A stretch of DNA of 64,000 bases from an uncultured SAR86 cluster bacterium (GTDB lineage Bacteria; Pseudomonadota; Gammaproteobacteria; Magnimaribacterales; AG-339-G14): assembly GCA_902526045.1 (NCBI GenBank), contig CABZJI010000001.1, forward strand, positions 315,248 to 379,247. The letters run 5' to 3'. Position 1 is the first letter of the stretch. Each line of letters opens with the position of its first letter. The notes beneath the pieces were generated by a model, which saw nothing but the letters and a program-made list of their open reading frames with translations, was not told the origin of the DNA and made no database searches. Of the stretch, positions 25,112 to 35,234 are shown piece by piece. The translations under genes and the position numbers were made by a program.

Positions 25112-26998
25112 GTGGTGAAGGAGTATACATCCGAATCAATTGAGGTGCTCTCTGGTCTTGAGCCCGTCAGAAAAAGACCGGGAATGTACACAGATACTTC
25201 CAATCCAAATCACCTAATAGCAGAAGTAGTCGATAATAGCGTAGATGAAGCACTTGCTGGACATGCTAAACAAATATCAGTTCTTCTTTTAAAAGATGGA
25301 TCTATTACAGTTGAAGATGATGGCAGGGGCATGCCAGTAGACATTCATCCAGAAGAAAAGGTTCCAGGCGTTGAATTAATTTTTACTAGGTTGCACGCTG
25401 GCGCAAAATTTACTAACAAGGATTACACCTTCTCGGGAGGGCTTCATGGCGTTGGAGTTTCCGTTGTTAATGCATTGTCCAAAAAACTAAATGCCGAAAT
25501 CAAAAGAGATGGAAAAAAACACGAAATTCAATTTAAAGGCGGTGAAATCTCTAAACCACTCAAAGTAGTTGATTCTGTTGGGCAAAGGAATACCGGTACT
25601 AAGATTACCTTTTACCCTGATGAAGCATTTCTCGACACCACAAAAATATCAGTAAAAAATTTAAAGTATTCCCTGAAGGCAAAAGCTGTTCTTTGTTCAG
25701 GTTTGACCATAAATTTCACAGATAAGATTGCTAATGAAAAAGAGACGTGGTGTTTTGTCGATGGCTTGGGAGATTATTTAAAAAAGACCCTTGATTCAGA
25801 ATTATTACCCAGTGATCCAATAGAAGGAGAATTTTCTGACGGAGAACAAGGTCTCAGTTGGGCTGTTGCTTGGTCAAATAAAATTCTTACGGAAAGTTAT
25901 GTCAATTTAATACCTACTATCGAAGGAGGAACTCATGAAGCAGGACTAAGGTCTGGTATTACTGAATCCATAAGAGAGTTTTGTTCACTAAGAAACTTAA
26001 TTCCGAAAGGAATCAAATTGACTCAGGAAGATGTCATGAAAGATTGTTCATTTATTTTATCTGCAAAGATAAAGGATCCACAGTTTACTGGGCAAACGAA
26101 AGAAAAGTTATCTTCTAAAGATTTTCAGGCCACTGCTACCTCAATAATTAAAGATGCTTTTTCATTATGGTTGAATCAAGAAACAGAGGCAGCAGAAAAA
26201 ATTGCTCTGCTTAGCATTGATAACGCTCAAGAAAGGTCAAAGCAAGTAAAAAAAGTAGAAAGAAAGAAAATTACAAAAGGACCAACTTTGCCGGGAAAAC
26301 TTACAGATTGTGTTTCCACAGATGATGATGAAACTGAGCTTTTCTTAGTTGAGGGAGAGTCAGCAGGAGGATCAGCCAAGCAAGCTAGAGATAGAAACTT
26401 TCAGGCAGTAATGTCATTAAAAGGAAAGATATTAAATACTTGGGAAGTTGATACAGGTTCCATAACTCAGTCTCAAGAGGTAAAAGATATCTCTCTCGCT
26501 CTTGGTTTAGAGCCAGGATGTAATGATTTAAATGGTCTTCGTTATGGGAAAGTTTGTATCCTTGCTGATGCCGATTCTGATGGTGCACATATAGCAACAC
26601 TATTGTGTGCTTTATTTTTAAGACATTTTAGACCTCTTGTTGAGGCTGGAAAAGTCTTTGTCGCGCAACCTCCTCTGTATAGAGTTGACCAAGGGAAAGA
26701 AGTTTTTTATGCCCTTGATGACGAAGAAAAAGATGATTTGGTGAAACAGTTAGGCAAAAAAAATAAATCAAAGAAAATTGAAGTACAAAGATTCAAAGGT
26801 TTAGGAGAAATGAACCCAGGCCAGCTAAGAGAAACTACTATGATTAAAGACTCAAGAAAACTTGTAAAATTAACACTAGATCAGCCTACAAAATCAATAT
26901 CTATGATGGATATGTTGCTCTCAAAAAAAAGAGCATCAGATAGAAAAATATGGTTAGAGGATAAAGGAAATCTAGCTACTTTAAGTAAAGGAGAATGA
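25112..26998 (+). CDS. parE: DNA topoisomerase IV subunit B ParE
   Basis: ATPase subunit of topoisomerase IV, which decatenates daughter chromosomes. 628 residues, fitting ParE (about 630) rather than GyrB (about 800). GHKL ATPase motifs [11 protein letters not shown] and [13 protein letters not shown], the [15 protein letters not shown] lid, then [23 protein letters not shown] with the DADSDGAHI metal site. GTG start (25112; a second GTG at 25115 is equally possible). Overlaps parC by 4 bases. Starts 12 bases after thiC. Confidence 0.96.
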   Translation: MVKEYTSESIEVLSGLEPVRKRPGMYTDTSNPNHLIAEVVDNSVDEALAGHAKQISVLLLKDGSITVEDDGRGMPVDIHPEEKVPGVELIFTRLHAGAKFTNKDYTFSGGLHGVGVSVVNALSKKLNAEIKRDGKKHEIQFKGGEISKPLKVVDSVGQRNTGTKITFYPDEAFLDTTKISVKNLKYSLKAKAVLCSGLTINFTDKIANEKETWCFVDGLGDYLKKTLDSELLPSDPIEGEFSDGEQGLSWAVAWSNKILTESYVNLIPTIEGGTHEAGLRSGITESIREFCSLRNLIPKGIKLTQEDVMKDCSFILSAKIKDPQFTGQTKEKLSSKDFQATATSIIKDAFSLWLNQETEAAEKIALLSIDNAQERSKQVKKVERKKITKGPTLPGKLTDCVSTDDDETELFLVEGESAGGSAKQARDRNFQAVMSLKGKILNTWEVDTGSITQSQEVKDISLALGLEPGCNDLNGLRYGKVCILADADSDGAHIATLLCALFLRHFRPLVEAGKVFVAQPPLYRVDQGKEVFYALDDEEKDDLVKQLGKKNKSKKIEVQRFKGLGEMNPGQLRETTMIKDSRKLVKLTLDQPTKSISMMDMLLSKKRASDRKIWLEDKGNLATLSKGE

Positions 26999-29223
26999 GC
27001 AAAGAAAGTGATCTACCATTTTTCAATTACGCTGAAAAGGCGTACTTGGAATATTCTATGTACGTCATTCTTGATAGGGCATTACCTTTTATAGGCGATG
27101 GGTTAAAGCCAGTTCAAAGAAGGATTATTTATGCAATGTCTGAATTAGGACTTAAATCCAGCTCTAAGTTTAAAAAAAGTGCCAGAACTGTGGGAGATGT
27201 AATAGGTAAATTTCATCCGCACGGTGACTCTGCAGCCTACGAAGCAATGGTTTTGTTAGCTCAAAGCTTTTCTACCAGATATCCATTGTTAGAAGGACAG
27301 GGAAATTGGGGATCTTTAGACGATCCAAAAAGTTTTGCTGCTATGAGATATACGGAATGTAGGTTGTCTGCTTATGCTCAATCACTTCTTGAAGAGGCAG
27401 CACAAGGAACGGTTGACTGGATACCAAATTTTGATGGAACTTTAATTGAACCAAAATTTCTTCCGGATAGACTTCCAAATGTTTTATTAAATGGTGCTTC
27501 TGGAATTGCAGTTGGGATGGCAACAGATATACCGCCGCATAATCTAAAAGAAATTGTTAATGGTGTGATTGCTTTGATTGATAGTCCAAAACTTTCAAAT
27601 GAAGAATTGATGAAAGATATTTCAGCGCCAGACTATCCTACCTCGGCTCAGATTATGAACTCCGAAGATGAGGTTTTAGAAATATATGAGACTGGAAAAG
27701 GAGCCATTACTTTAAGATCAACATTTGAAATAGAGGATGGAAATATCGTCATTAATTCTCTTCCATACCAAGTCTCTTCAATGAAAGCAATTGAACAAAT
27801 TGCTGCACAGATTGATTCTAAAAAGCTTTCAATGATTGAAGATATAAGAGATGAAGGAGACGAACATAATCCCGTACGAATTGTAATTGTCCCTAGATCA
27901 AATCGTGTAGATAAGGAAGCGTTAATGTCTCACTTATTTGCTACAACTGAGCTTCAAAAAAATACGCGCGTTAACATGAATGCTATTGGCCTTGATGGAA
28001 AGCCCAGAGTATTTGACCTCAAGGGAATTCTAAAGGAATGGATTAAGTTCAGAACAGAGACTGTAAAAAGGCGAATACAACATAGGCTTGATTGGGTTGA
28101 TGACAGACTTCATATCTTAAAAGGTCTCCTGATAGCCTATTTAAATCTTGAGGAAATAATAAATATCATCAGAAACCAAGACGATCCAAAAAAGACTTTA
28201 ATGAAAAAATTTAAACTTTCAGATCTTCAAGCTAATGCAATTTTGGATATACGTCTTAGACAATTAGCTAAACTTGAAGAAATTTCTATAAAAACTGAAC
28301 AAGAGGATCTAGCCTCAGAAAAGAAGGAGTTGGAAGCATACCTAAAATCATCATCTCGGCTGAAAACTCTTATTAAAAGAGAGCTTAAAGCTGATGCAGA
28401 AGAATATGGCGATGAACGAAAAAGTTTTTATGGAGAAGGATTTTCAGCAAAAGCGTTTGATGAGTTAGATCTTATTTCTAATGATCCTATGACGGTCGTT
28501 TTATCAGAAAAAGGATGGATTAGAGCAGCTAAAGGACACGACATTGATCCTGAAAGCTTGCAATACAGGGAAGGTGATAGTTTTCTTTCAGCAAGTAAAG
28601 GCAGAAATAGTGAATCTGTGGTGATCATTGATAATTCAGGAAAATCTTACTCTTTACCTATTCATAAATTACCATCCGCCAGAGGCCAAGGTGAACCGGT
28701 TTCAGGAAAAATTAATGCTCCGTCTGGATCAAGTTTTATGGGTGTTATTGCCGGTTCAGCTGATCAAAAGCTACTTTTAATTTCAGATCTTGGATATGGT
28801 TTCTTAACTAAAGTTGAAGATATTTTTACAAAAAATAGATCCGGTAAATCAGCTTTAAATGTTAAAGATGCGAATCCTATCAAACCTGTTGAGATAAGAG
28901 AAACTGATCAGAGAATTGCTCTTGTTACAGCTGCAGGAAAATTATTAGTAATTAATATTGAGGATATTCCCGTATTAGCCAGAGGAAAGGGAAATAAATT
29001 AATTGGAATTGATAAGAAACTTTATGCTTCCGAAGAAGATAAAGTTATTTTTGCCAATGCTCTTGGCGAAAATGACTCCCTAAAAATATTTAGTGGTAAG
29101 CAACACTTTGAAATAAAATCAAAAGACTTAAATAACTTTTTTGGTGCGAGAGGGAGAAAGGGAAATTTTCTTCCAAAAGGCTTTAGAAAAATCAATAGGA
29201 CAGAAAGTATCTTAAAGGACTAG
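26995..29223 (+). CDS. parC: DNA topoisomerase IV subunit A ParC
   Basis: DNA-cleaving subunit partnering ParE. 742 residues (E. coli 752). The catalytic tyrosine is Y119 in [11 protein letters not shown]. The quinolone-region helix [16 protein letters not shown] (71-86) has the residues usual in sensitive enzymes. The C-terminal part has the weak beta-pinwheel repeats of ParC and lacks a GyrA box, supporting ParC over GyrA. ATG start inside the parE stop (ATGA). Its TAG shares CTAG (29220-29223) with the argD stop. Confidence 0.96.
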   Translation: MSKESDLPFFNYAEKAYLEYSMYVILDRALPFIGDGLKPVQRRIIYAMSELGLKSSSKFKKSARTVGDVIGKFHPHGDSAAYEAMVLLAQSFSTRYPLLEGQGNWGSLDDPKSFAAMRYTECRLSAYAQSLLEEAAQGTVDWIPNFDGTLIEPKFLPDRLPNVLLNGASGIAVGMATDIPPHNLKEIVNGVIALIDSPKLSNEELMKDISAPDYPTSAQIMNSEDEVLEIYETGKGAITLRSTFEIEDGNIVINSLPYQVSSMKAIEQIAAQIDSKKLSMIEDIRDEGDEHNPVRIVIVPRSNRVDKEALMSHLFATTELQKNTRVNMNAIGLDGKPRVFDLKGILKEWIKFRTETVKRRIQHRLDWVDDRLHILKGLLIAYLNLEEIINIIRNQDDPKKTLMKKFKLSDLQANAILDIRLRQLAKLEEISIKTEQEDLASEKKELEAYLKSSSRLKTLIKRELKADAEEYGDERKSFYGEGFSAKAFDELDLISNDPMTVVLSEKGWIRAAKGHDIDPESLQYREGDSFLSASKGRNSESVVIIDNSGKSYSLPIHKLPSARGQGEPVSGKINAPSGSSFMGVIAGSADQKLLLISDLGYGFLTKVEDIFTKNRSGKSALNVKDANPIKPVEIRETDQRIALVTAAGKLLVINIEDIPVLARGKGNKLIGIDKKLYASEEDKVIFANALGENDSLKIFSGKQHFEIKSKDLNNFFGARGRKGNFLPKGFRKINRTESILKD

Positions 29224-30410
29224 TAAAAAGATTTAGTTACTTTTTCTAGTTTTGAAAATCCTTCTTCTATCTCCTGGTCGCTAATAATCAGAGAAGGCGC
29301 AAATCTTAAAGTGCTTTCACCATTTGCTGACACCAAAAGAAGACCTTCCTCATAACTTCTAGCTAAGAATTCTTTTGAAGTTACTTGCTTCATATCAGCA
29401 GCAATCCACAAACCTGCAGATCTAATATCTGTAAAAAAATCATACTTCTTAGATAAGTTTTGCAAATTATTAATAAACTTAATGGTTTTTTCCATTACTC
29501 CAGATAATAATTTTTTGTCATCAACGATATCAATTAATTTTGAGGCAACAGCACAAGAGACTGGATTACCTCCAAATGTGCTTCCGTGAGTTCCGGGCTG
29601 CATACAATTAGCAATATCAGATGTAGTAATTGTTGCAGCAATAGGCAAACCACCTCCAAGCCCTTTCGCTAATGTAAGTATGTCTGGCGTCACTCCGTAA
29701 CCTTGATAAGCAAATAAAGTTCCTGTTCTACCAATTCCGCTTTGAACTTCATCAAAAATAAGAAGAATATTATTTTCACTGCAAATATTTCTGACCACCT
29801 CAATGAAATCATTTTGTGCACTGATGACTCCCGCTTCACCTTGAATTAGTTCAACTATTATTGCTGCAGTTTTGTTAGATATTTTCTTCTTAACATCTTC
29901 AATATTATTGAATTCAGCTTTTATAAATCCTTCTGGTAATGGACCAAAGCCAGTTTGATGAAATTCTGAATCTCCTAAAGTTATATTTGCAAGAGATCTT
30001 CCATGAAATGAATTCGTAAAAGATAAGATCTCAAATTTTTCATCATCACCTTTTTCAAAAAAATATTTTCTAGCTAATTTAATTGCAGCTTCATTTGCTT
30101 CATTACCCGAGTTGCTAAAAAGAACCTTGTCAGCAAAACTTTTTGAAGCTATTTTTTGACCTAGTTCTTTTGCAGGTTTGCTTAGAAGATAATTACTTAC
30201 ATGCCAAAGTTTTTTTGATTGTTCTTCCATGGATTTAATGAGATCAGGATGACAATGGCCCAAAGAAGTAACTGCTATACCTCCACCAAAATCAATATAC
30301 TCTTTTCCATTTTCATCCCAAAGTCTTGAACCTGAAGCTTTCTCTGGAACCAAGTCTGGAAAGGAATAATTTGGCATCATTGCCGATCTATTATTAGAAC
30401 TAATATCCAT
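29220..30410 (-). CDS. argD: Acetylornithine/succinyldiaminopimelate aminotransferase ArgD
   Basis: Class III PLP aminotransferase of arginine synthesis, often also acting in lysine synthesis. 396 residues. Motifs: [16 protein letters not shown] (99-114), FHGRS (135-139), [11 protein letters not shown] (220-230) and the PLP lysine K249 in [26 protein letters not shown] follows. The real start could be one of the later Mets at residue 11 or 12, where homology begins ([16 protein letters not shown]). The catabolic paralog AstC cannot be excluded from sequence alone, but no ast genes are nearby. Confidence 0.9.
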   Translation of the reverse strand: MDISSNNRSAMMPNYSFPDLVPEKASGSRLWDENGKEYIDFGGGIAVTSLGHCHPDLIKSMEEQSKKLWHVSNYLLSKPAKELGQKIASKSFADKVLFSNSGNEANEAAIKLARKYFFEKGDDEKFEILSFTNSFHGRSLANITLGDSEFHQTGFGPLPEGFIKAEFNNIEDVKKKISNKTAAIIVELIQGEAGVISAQNDFIEVVRNICSENNILLIFDEVQSGIGRTGTLFAYQGYGVTPDILTLAKGLGGGLPIAATITTSDIANCMQPGTHGSTFGGNPVSCAVASKLIDIVDDKKLLSGVMEKTIKFINNLQNLSKKYDFFTDIRSAGLWIAADMKQVTSKEFLARSYEEGLLLVSANGESTLRFAPSLIISDQEIEEGFSKLEKVTKSFY

Positions 30411-30480
30411 TTATAAATTTATTTTTAATTAAAATTGGCATAATTGTAAGCCTTAATAAGTAATATTCAATTTAACTCTT

Positions 30481-30981
30481 ATGATTATTTCTGAAAAGAT
30501 TGATGCTAATAACAGTTTTCAAATAACGCTTTCCCCAAATAATTCATTATCTTGGGGTGGTAATCTGTTATTTTTGTTTTTCGTTTCATTTCCAATTTTA
30601 GTTATAGCCATAACTTTTGCCGTTGCGGGCGCACCGATTATCTTGCCTTTTGCCGGGCTAGAAATTCTAGTGGTTACAATAGCTATTTGGTACATATCCA
30701 AAAGAAATAATAGACAAGAAGTTATAAAACTTTCTTTTGATAAATTAATAATTGAAAAAGGTATTAAAAAACCTGAAATATTTAAAGAATTGATACGACA
30801 GTGGTCATATGTATTTATCGAAAGACCATCTCATCGATGGTACCCATTACAGATTGTTATTTCATCAAAAGGAGAGAAGATTCCTGTTGGCGAATTTTTA
30901 ACAGATGAAGAAAAAGAAGAATTAATCGAAATGCTTCAGTCGCACATCGAAGATTTGCGCGTGAAAGAATTTAAAAACTAG
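30481..30981 (+). CDS. DUF2244 domain membrane protein
   Basis: 166 residues. Two adjacent hydrophobic segments (about 27-46 and 50-70) separated by a short turn, then a cytoplasmic region with RQWSYVFIERPSHRWYPLQIVISSKGEKIPVGEFL typical of DUF2244 (integral membrane family, often near cytochrome oxidase genes). Function unknown. Divergent from argD; converges on the acyl-CoA dehydrogenase with a CTAG stop overlap (30978-30981). Confidence 0.8.
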   Translation: MIISEKIDANNSFQITLSPNNSLSWGGNLLFLFFVSFPILVIAITFAVAGAPIILPFAGLEILVVTIAIWYISKRNNRQEVIKLSFDKLIIEKGIKKPEIFKELIRQWSYVFIERPSHRWYPLQIVISSKGEKIPVGEFLTDEEKEELIEMLQSHIEDLRVKEFKN

Positions 30982-32141
30982 TTTCTCTGATTAAATCTTC
31001 TGCCGATCATTGCTGATGCAATGTTTATCTTTTGGATATCGATTGTTCCTCCGGCGATGCCCCAGCCAAATGCATCTCTTACTCTTCTTTCCATTCCGTA
31101 TTCTTTGTTATAACCGTAACCACCCATTAATTGCATGGCTGTTGTTGTTACCTCTCTAGATATTTCATTGGAAAAACATTTTGCAGTGCTTGATTCAAGA
31201 ATATCAGGTAAACCATTTTGAGCATTAAAAGCTGCCTTATGAATAAGAAGTCTTGAAGCTTCAACTTTCATTAACATGTCGGCAAGCTTGATTTGCACCG
31301 CTTGAAAATCAACTAAAGGCTTCCCAAATTGTTCTCTTTCTTGAACATAATTTGTTACGTATTCTAAAGCTGCAGATGCCTGAGCAAGAGCCATTGTGGC
31401 ATTTCCACATCTCTCGAGATCAAAAGTTTCCATGAGCTTTTTAAATCCATCCTCAGGTTCTACTAATAGATTTTCAATAGGAACTTCAACATTATCAAAA
31501 TATATATCCGCAGAAGGAATACCTCTAAAGCCCATCAATGACTCGCTATTTCCAAAGGTTAGTCCATCTCTCTCGAGCTCGACATACACCGCACCGATTC
31601 CTTTTGCAGCAGGAGCATCCGACATTCTTGCGTAAACAACATAGCCATCCGAGTGACCCGCACCAGAACACCATCTTTTGGTTCCATTAATAAGAATTTT
31701 GTTACCTTTGATTTCTGCCTTCGTTTTTAAATCTGACAATGCTGTGCCAGCCCCCGGCTCTGACATGCTCACAGCAACAACCTTTTCTCCTTTACATACT
31801 GCTGGAAGAATTTTTTCTTTTAGTTCAGGAGTTCCAAAATGTTGAATAGATTTTATTGGACCTGCATTAGCTTCAAAAACAGGCCATCCTATTGCAGACG
31901 AAATCTTTCCAAATTCTTCTAAAATAATTAAAGCTTCAAGATTACCTAGTCCTTGCCCGCCGTATTCCTCAGGAGTATTGATGCCAAGAAATCCCATTTC
32001 ACCTATTCTGGCTAAAACTTCTTTTGGCACAGGACTGCCTGAATCTTCTAATTCTACGGCAATGCCAGTTAATTCATTCTGAGCAAAATTTCTCGCAGCT
32101 TCTTTAAGCTCAATTTGTTCTTCAGTTAAATTAAAATCCAT
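30978..32141 (-). CDS. Acyl-CoA dehydrogenase family protein
   Basis: 387-residue FAD enzyme that makes an alpha-beta double bond in an acyl-CoA. N-terminal helical domain, beta domain with SMSEPGAGTALSDLKTKAE, and C-terminal helices with REQFGKPLVDFQAVQ and the MGGYGYNKEYGMERRVRDAF motif. Where MCAD-type enzymes have the catalytic Glu (EGT), this protein reads GGT. E243 in FDLER aligns with the catalytic Glu of isovaleryl-CoA dehydrogenase, so the base may sit there. Substrate unknown; branched-chain acyl-CoA is one option. Divergent from a thioesterase gene. Confidence 0.88.
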   Translation of the reverse strand: MDFNLTEEQIELKEAARNFAQNELTGIAVELEDSGSPVPKEVLARIGEMGFLGINTPEEYGGQGLGNLEALIILEEFGKISSAIGWPVFEANAGPIKSIQHFGTPELKEKILPAVCKGEKVVAVSMSEPGAGTALSDLKTKAEIKGNKILINGTKRWCSGAGHSDGYVVYARMSDAPAAKGIGAVYVELERDGLTFGNSESLMGFRGIPSADIYFDNVEVPIENLLVEPEDGFKKLMETFDLERCGNATMALAQASAALEYVTNYVQEREQFGKPLVDFQAVQIKLADMLMKVEASRLLIHKAAFNAQNGLPDILESSTAKCFSNEISREVTTTAMQLMGGYGYNKEYGMERRVRDAFGWGIAGGTIDIQKINIASAMIGRRFNQRN

Positions 32142-32179
32142 ATAAATTTCCTCTAATTTTTAAGGTTAAAATAGTTTAT

Positions 32180-32599
32180 ATGAGTTCAAATAAAAATTCC
32201 TATCCTATTCCCGATGGATATAAAGAAATTGAGTTTCAGACAGAACATCACATTGACCACATAGGTAAGGGATTTCATAAAAAAGATGCTGAAGGAAATC
32301 TAATTATGGCTTTTTATGTGAAGCCTGAAAACGGTAATTCTGGTGGAGTCGCTCACGGTGGAATGTTGATGAGTATTGCAGATTATTCTTTGTGCTCAGC
32401 TGCTATGGAATCAAGAGAGAAATATGTAGCAACAATTAGTTTTAGATCAGAATTCATATCTGGAGCAAAAATAGGAACATTATTGGAAGTTCATACCAAA
32501 ATTTCAAAACATACCAAATCTTTAGTATTTGGTGGTGGAATAATAATGTCAGAAGAAAAAAAGATTATGAACTTTTCAGGCGTGGTAAAAAAAATATAA
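32180..32599 (+). CDS. PaaI family hotdog-fold thioesterase
   Basis: 139 residues. The hotdog helix motif GGVAHGGMLMSIADYSLCSAA carries the HGG and acidic residue used by PaaI/YdiI-type acyl-CoA thioesterases. ISFRSEFISGAKIGTLLEVH is the following strand pair. It would hydrolyse acyl- or aryl-CoA esters in the cytoplasm. Divergent from the acyl-CoA dehydrogenase with 38 bases between them, suggesting a shared lipid or acyl-CoA role. Ends 10 bases from the phosphofructokinase gene, facing it. Confidence 0.82.
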   Translation: MSSNKNSYPIPDGYKEIEFQTEHHIDHIGKGFHKKDAEGNLIMAFYVKPENGNSGGVAHGGMLMSIADYSLCSAAMESREKYVATISFRSEFISGAKIGTLLEVHTKISKHTKSLVFGGGIIMSEEKKIMNFSGVVKKI

Positions 32600-32609
32600 A
32601 TATAAAAAA

Positions 32610-33851
32610 TTAAGTTAACTTCTTTATAAGAACATTTTTTAATTGAGCTACAACAGGAATTCCATTTTTAAATTCTATTGGAGTTTCTCCTTGAATAAGG
32701 GGAGATAGGTAATCTATTCCTTTACTTGTTATCATGAAACCATCTTTCGAGATATAGCCTTTGGGAAGAGTTTTCTCTACATTTGCAACTTTACTTAGTG
32801 AGGCTGATTCTATTTTCCACTTGTAAGGTTTATTGCTTAATCTCTTGATGATAGGCATAACTGCATTTTTTCCAGCTAGAGCGAATTCAACTGCTTTTTT
32901 ACCTACAGCATAAGCTTGATCAAGGTCTGTTTTCGACGAAATATGTCTTGCTGATCTTTGAAGGTAATCTGACACCGCCCAATGATTTTTAAGGCCGATA
33001 GAAGAAATCATTTGTGCCAACACAGGAGCAACTCCTCCTAATTGCTTATGACCAAATGCATCGCTTTGACCTGAATCAGCTAAAAAAATTCCGTTTTTGT
33101 ATCTTGTCCCTTCAGAAGCCACCACAACACAAAAGCCTTCACTAGCAATTGTCTTTTTAACTTTATCGATAAATTTCTTTTTCGCAAAAGGAACTTCTGG
33201 CATAAGAATGATATGTGGAGGGTCGGTTTCATTTTTTGAGGCTAAGGCTGATGCTGCAGCAATCCAACCCGCATGCCTTCCCATAACCTCTAGGATAAAT
33301 ACCTTCGTGGAAGTTTCTGACATGCTTTTGACATCTAAACCTGCCTCAAGCGTTGATGTCGCAACGTATTTTGCAACAGAACCAAAACCTGGAGAACAAT
33401 CAGTTATCGGCAGGTCGTTATCGACAGTTTTTGGAATTCCAATACAAGTTAAAGGTATTTTGAGTTCCTTGGCCATCTTTGAAACCTTAAAAGTTGTATC
33501 CTGACTATCTCCGCCACCGTTATAAAAAAAGTACTTAATATTGTGGGCTTTAAAAACCTCAAATAACCTGAGGTATTCTTTCTTTTGCTTTACTGGATCC
33601 TGAAGTTTGAATCGACAAGAACCGAAAGCTCCCCCAGGGGTTTGCCTGAGTTTGGCAATCTCAGACTTCTTTTCCTTAGATGAATCGAATAATTCTTCAT
33701 TCAATGCTCCTAAGATCCCATTTTTACCGCATAGAACTTTATTTATTCTCGAGGATTTATTTGCTGTTTCAATTACACCACAAGCTGAGGCATTAATAAC
33801 TGACGTCACTCCGCCTGATTGAGCATAAAAGGCATTTGCGGTCTTATTCAT
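32610..33851 (-). CDS. 6-phosphofructokinase, pyrophosphate-dependent type
   Basis: 413-residue group of PFKs that use PPi for reversible phosphorylation of fructose 6-phosphate. NGGGDSQDTT (111-120) has D115 where ATP enzymes have Gly, and IPKTVDNDLP has K141 where they have Gly in PGTIDND. Both changes mark PPi use. EVMGRHAGWIAAASA and MPEVPFAKKK are the sugar-phosphate loops. GC-poor like its neighbours. Divergent from mpl with 51 bases between. Such an enzyme can serve glycolysis and gluconeogenesis. Confidence 0.9.
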   Translation of the reverse strand: MNKTANAFYAQSGGVTSVINASACGVIETANKSSRINKVLCGKNGILGALNEELFDSSKEKKSEIAKLRQTPGGAFGSCRFKLQDPVKQKKEYLRLFEVFKAHNIKYFFYNGGGDSQDTTFKVSKMAKELKIPLTCIGIPKTVDNDLPITDCSPGFGSVAKYVATSTLEAGLDVKSMSETSTKVFILEVMGRHAGWIAAASALASKNETDPPHIILMPEVPFAKKKFIDKVKKTIASEGFCVVVASEGTRYKNGIFLADSGQSDAFGHKQLGGVAPVLAQMISSIGLKNHWAVSDYLQRSARHISSKTDLDQAYAVGKKAVEFALAGKNAVMPIIKRLSNKPYKWKIESASLSKVANVEKTLPKGYISKDGFMITSKGIDYLSPLIQGETPIEFKNGIPVVAQLKNVLIKKLT

Positions 33852-33902
33852 AGAAATATGTTACTGAAAAACTATTGATTTGGGAAAGGGTATAATTTCT
33901 TA

Positions 33903-35234
33903 ATGAAGATTTATATCCTCGGTATAGGCGGCACCTTCATGTCTGGCATAGCTCAGTTAGCTAAAGAGAAAGGTTTTGAAGTCCATGGATGCGACCAAAA
34001 ACTTTATCATCCAATGGATAAAGTATTGCAAAGGGCGTCAATAAAAGTAGAAGAGGGATACGACGAAAAGAATCTTCCTTCAAATATTGATATTTTTGTC
34101 ATCGGTAACGTCATATCTAGAGGTAATCCTTTAATGGAGTATATTTTGACCAAAGGCTTCAGATATTGTTCAGGGCCTGATTTCCTTCATGAGCACATTC
34201 TAAGGAATAAACATGTGATTGCGGTAAGTGGCACGCATGGCAAAACATCAGTTTCTGCAATGACCTCAAAAATATTTTTAGATCAAAAGCCAGAAACTGG
34301 ATACTTGATTGCAGGCGAAACTAAAGATTTTCCAAGTTCTTCAAGATTGGGCTCTGGAGATTTTTTTATTCTTGAAGCAGATGAGTATGATTCGGCATTT
34401 TTTGATAAAAGATCCAAATTTATTCATTACAGACCAAAAACCTTACTCATTAATAATTTGGAGTTCGATCATGCTGACATTTTTAATGACCTTTTTGATA
34501 TTCAAAAACAATATTCTCAATTATTGAGAACTCTGGCCTCAGATGCTTGCGTGATCTATCCCAATTCTGATTTAAATATAGAAGCACTTTTTAAGGAGGA
34601 TTTTTTCAGCAAATCCAGAACCTTTTCTTTTGGACAGGATGACATAATGCTTTCCCAATTAAATAAAGATGGTTCAAAATTTGAGGTCTCTAGACCAGAT
34701 GATTCTTTTGGCGAGGTAAATTGGGAGCTAATAGGAGAGCATAACTTAAGCAATGCTTTAGCATCATTAACGATAGCCGACGAGTTGGGTCTTGACCTAT
34801 CGAAAGCTGTAAAATCTCTTTCATCTTTCAAAGGAGTTTCAAGAAGAATGGAGCTTTTATTTTCCAATGATGATATTCATATATACGATGATTTCGCTCA
34901 TCATCCGACGGCAATAAAAAAGACATTAGAGGGCTTGAGGAATAGAGTTGGCTTAGATCCTATTCATTGCTTGTTAGAAATGAGATCTAACACAATGTCA
35001 GGAGGTTTTCATGATAATGAAATACCCAGCGCTGTGGAGAAAGCTGACTTTGTACATATTTTTTCTAAGAATAAATCTCAAGCATTGGGCATAGCTAAAA
35101 TGGCTAAGAATATGGTTGCAGAAGATAGCGTAGATAGTTTTTTGAGTAAGTGGGAGAAAATGCCAGGACACTACGTCTGCTTCTCAAATGGTTCTTTTGA
35201 TGAGGTTCATCAAAGATTAATTGAATTAATTTAG
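33903..35234 (+). CDS. mpl: UDP-N-acetylmuramate:L-alanyl-gamma-D-glutamyl-meso-diaminopimelate ligase Mpl
   Basis: Recycles the murein tripeptide onto UDP-MurNAc. 443 residues (E. coli 457). The N-terminal Rossmann part starts MKIYILGIGGTFMSGIAQLA, the Mur ligase P-loop is SGTHGKTS (109-116), then the EADEYDSAFFDKRSKF metal/ATP loop, DDFAHHPTAI and the closing domain LLEMRSNTMSGG. LEADEYDSAFFD and RSNTM separate Mpl from MurC. Converges on the carotenoid oxygenase gene with a TTAG overlap. Confidence 0.94.
   Translation: MKIYILGIGGTFMSGIAQLAKEKGFEVHGCDQKLYHPMDKVLQRASIKVEEGYDEKNLPSNIDIFVIGNVISRGNPLMEYILTKGFRYCSGPDFLHEHILRNKHVIAVSGTHGKTSVSAMTSKIFLDQKPETGYLIAGETKDFPSSSRLGSGDFFILEADEYDSAFFDKRSKFIHYRPKTLLINNLEFDHADIFNDLFDIQKQYSQLLRTLASDACVIYPNSDLNIEALFKEDFFSKSRTFSFGQDDIMLSQLNKDGSKFEVSRPDDSFGEVNWELIGEHNLSNALASLTIADELGLDLSKAVKSLSSFKGVSRRMELLFSNDDIHIYDDFAHHPTAIKKTLEGLRNRVGLDPIHCLLEMRSNTMSGGFHDNEIPSAVEKADFVHIFSKNKSQALGIAKMAKNMVAEDSVDSFLSKWEKMPGHYVCFSNGSFDEVHQRLIELI

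Noticed and set aside
33097-33504. 135-codon + strand frame inside the phosphofructokinase gene
   Set aside because: Antisense shadow of a gene with clear catalytic motifs.
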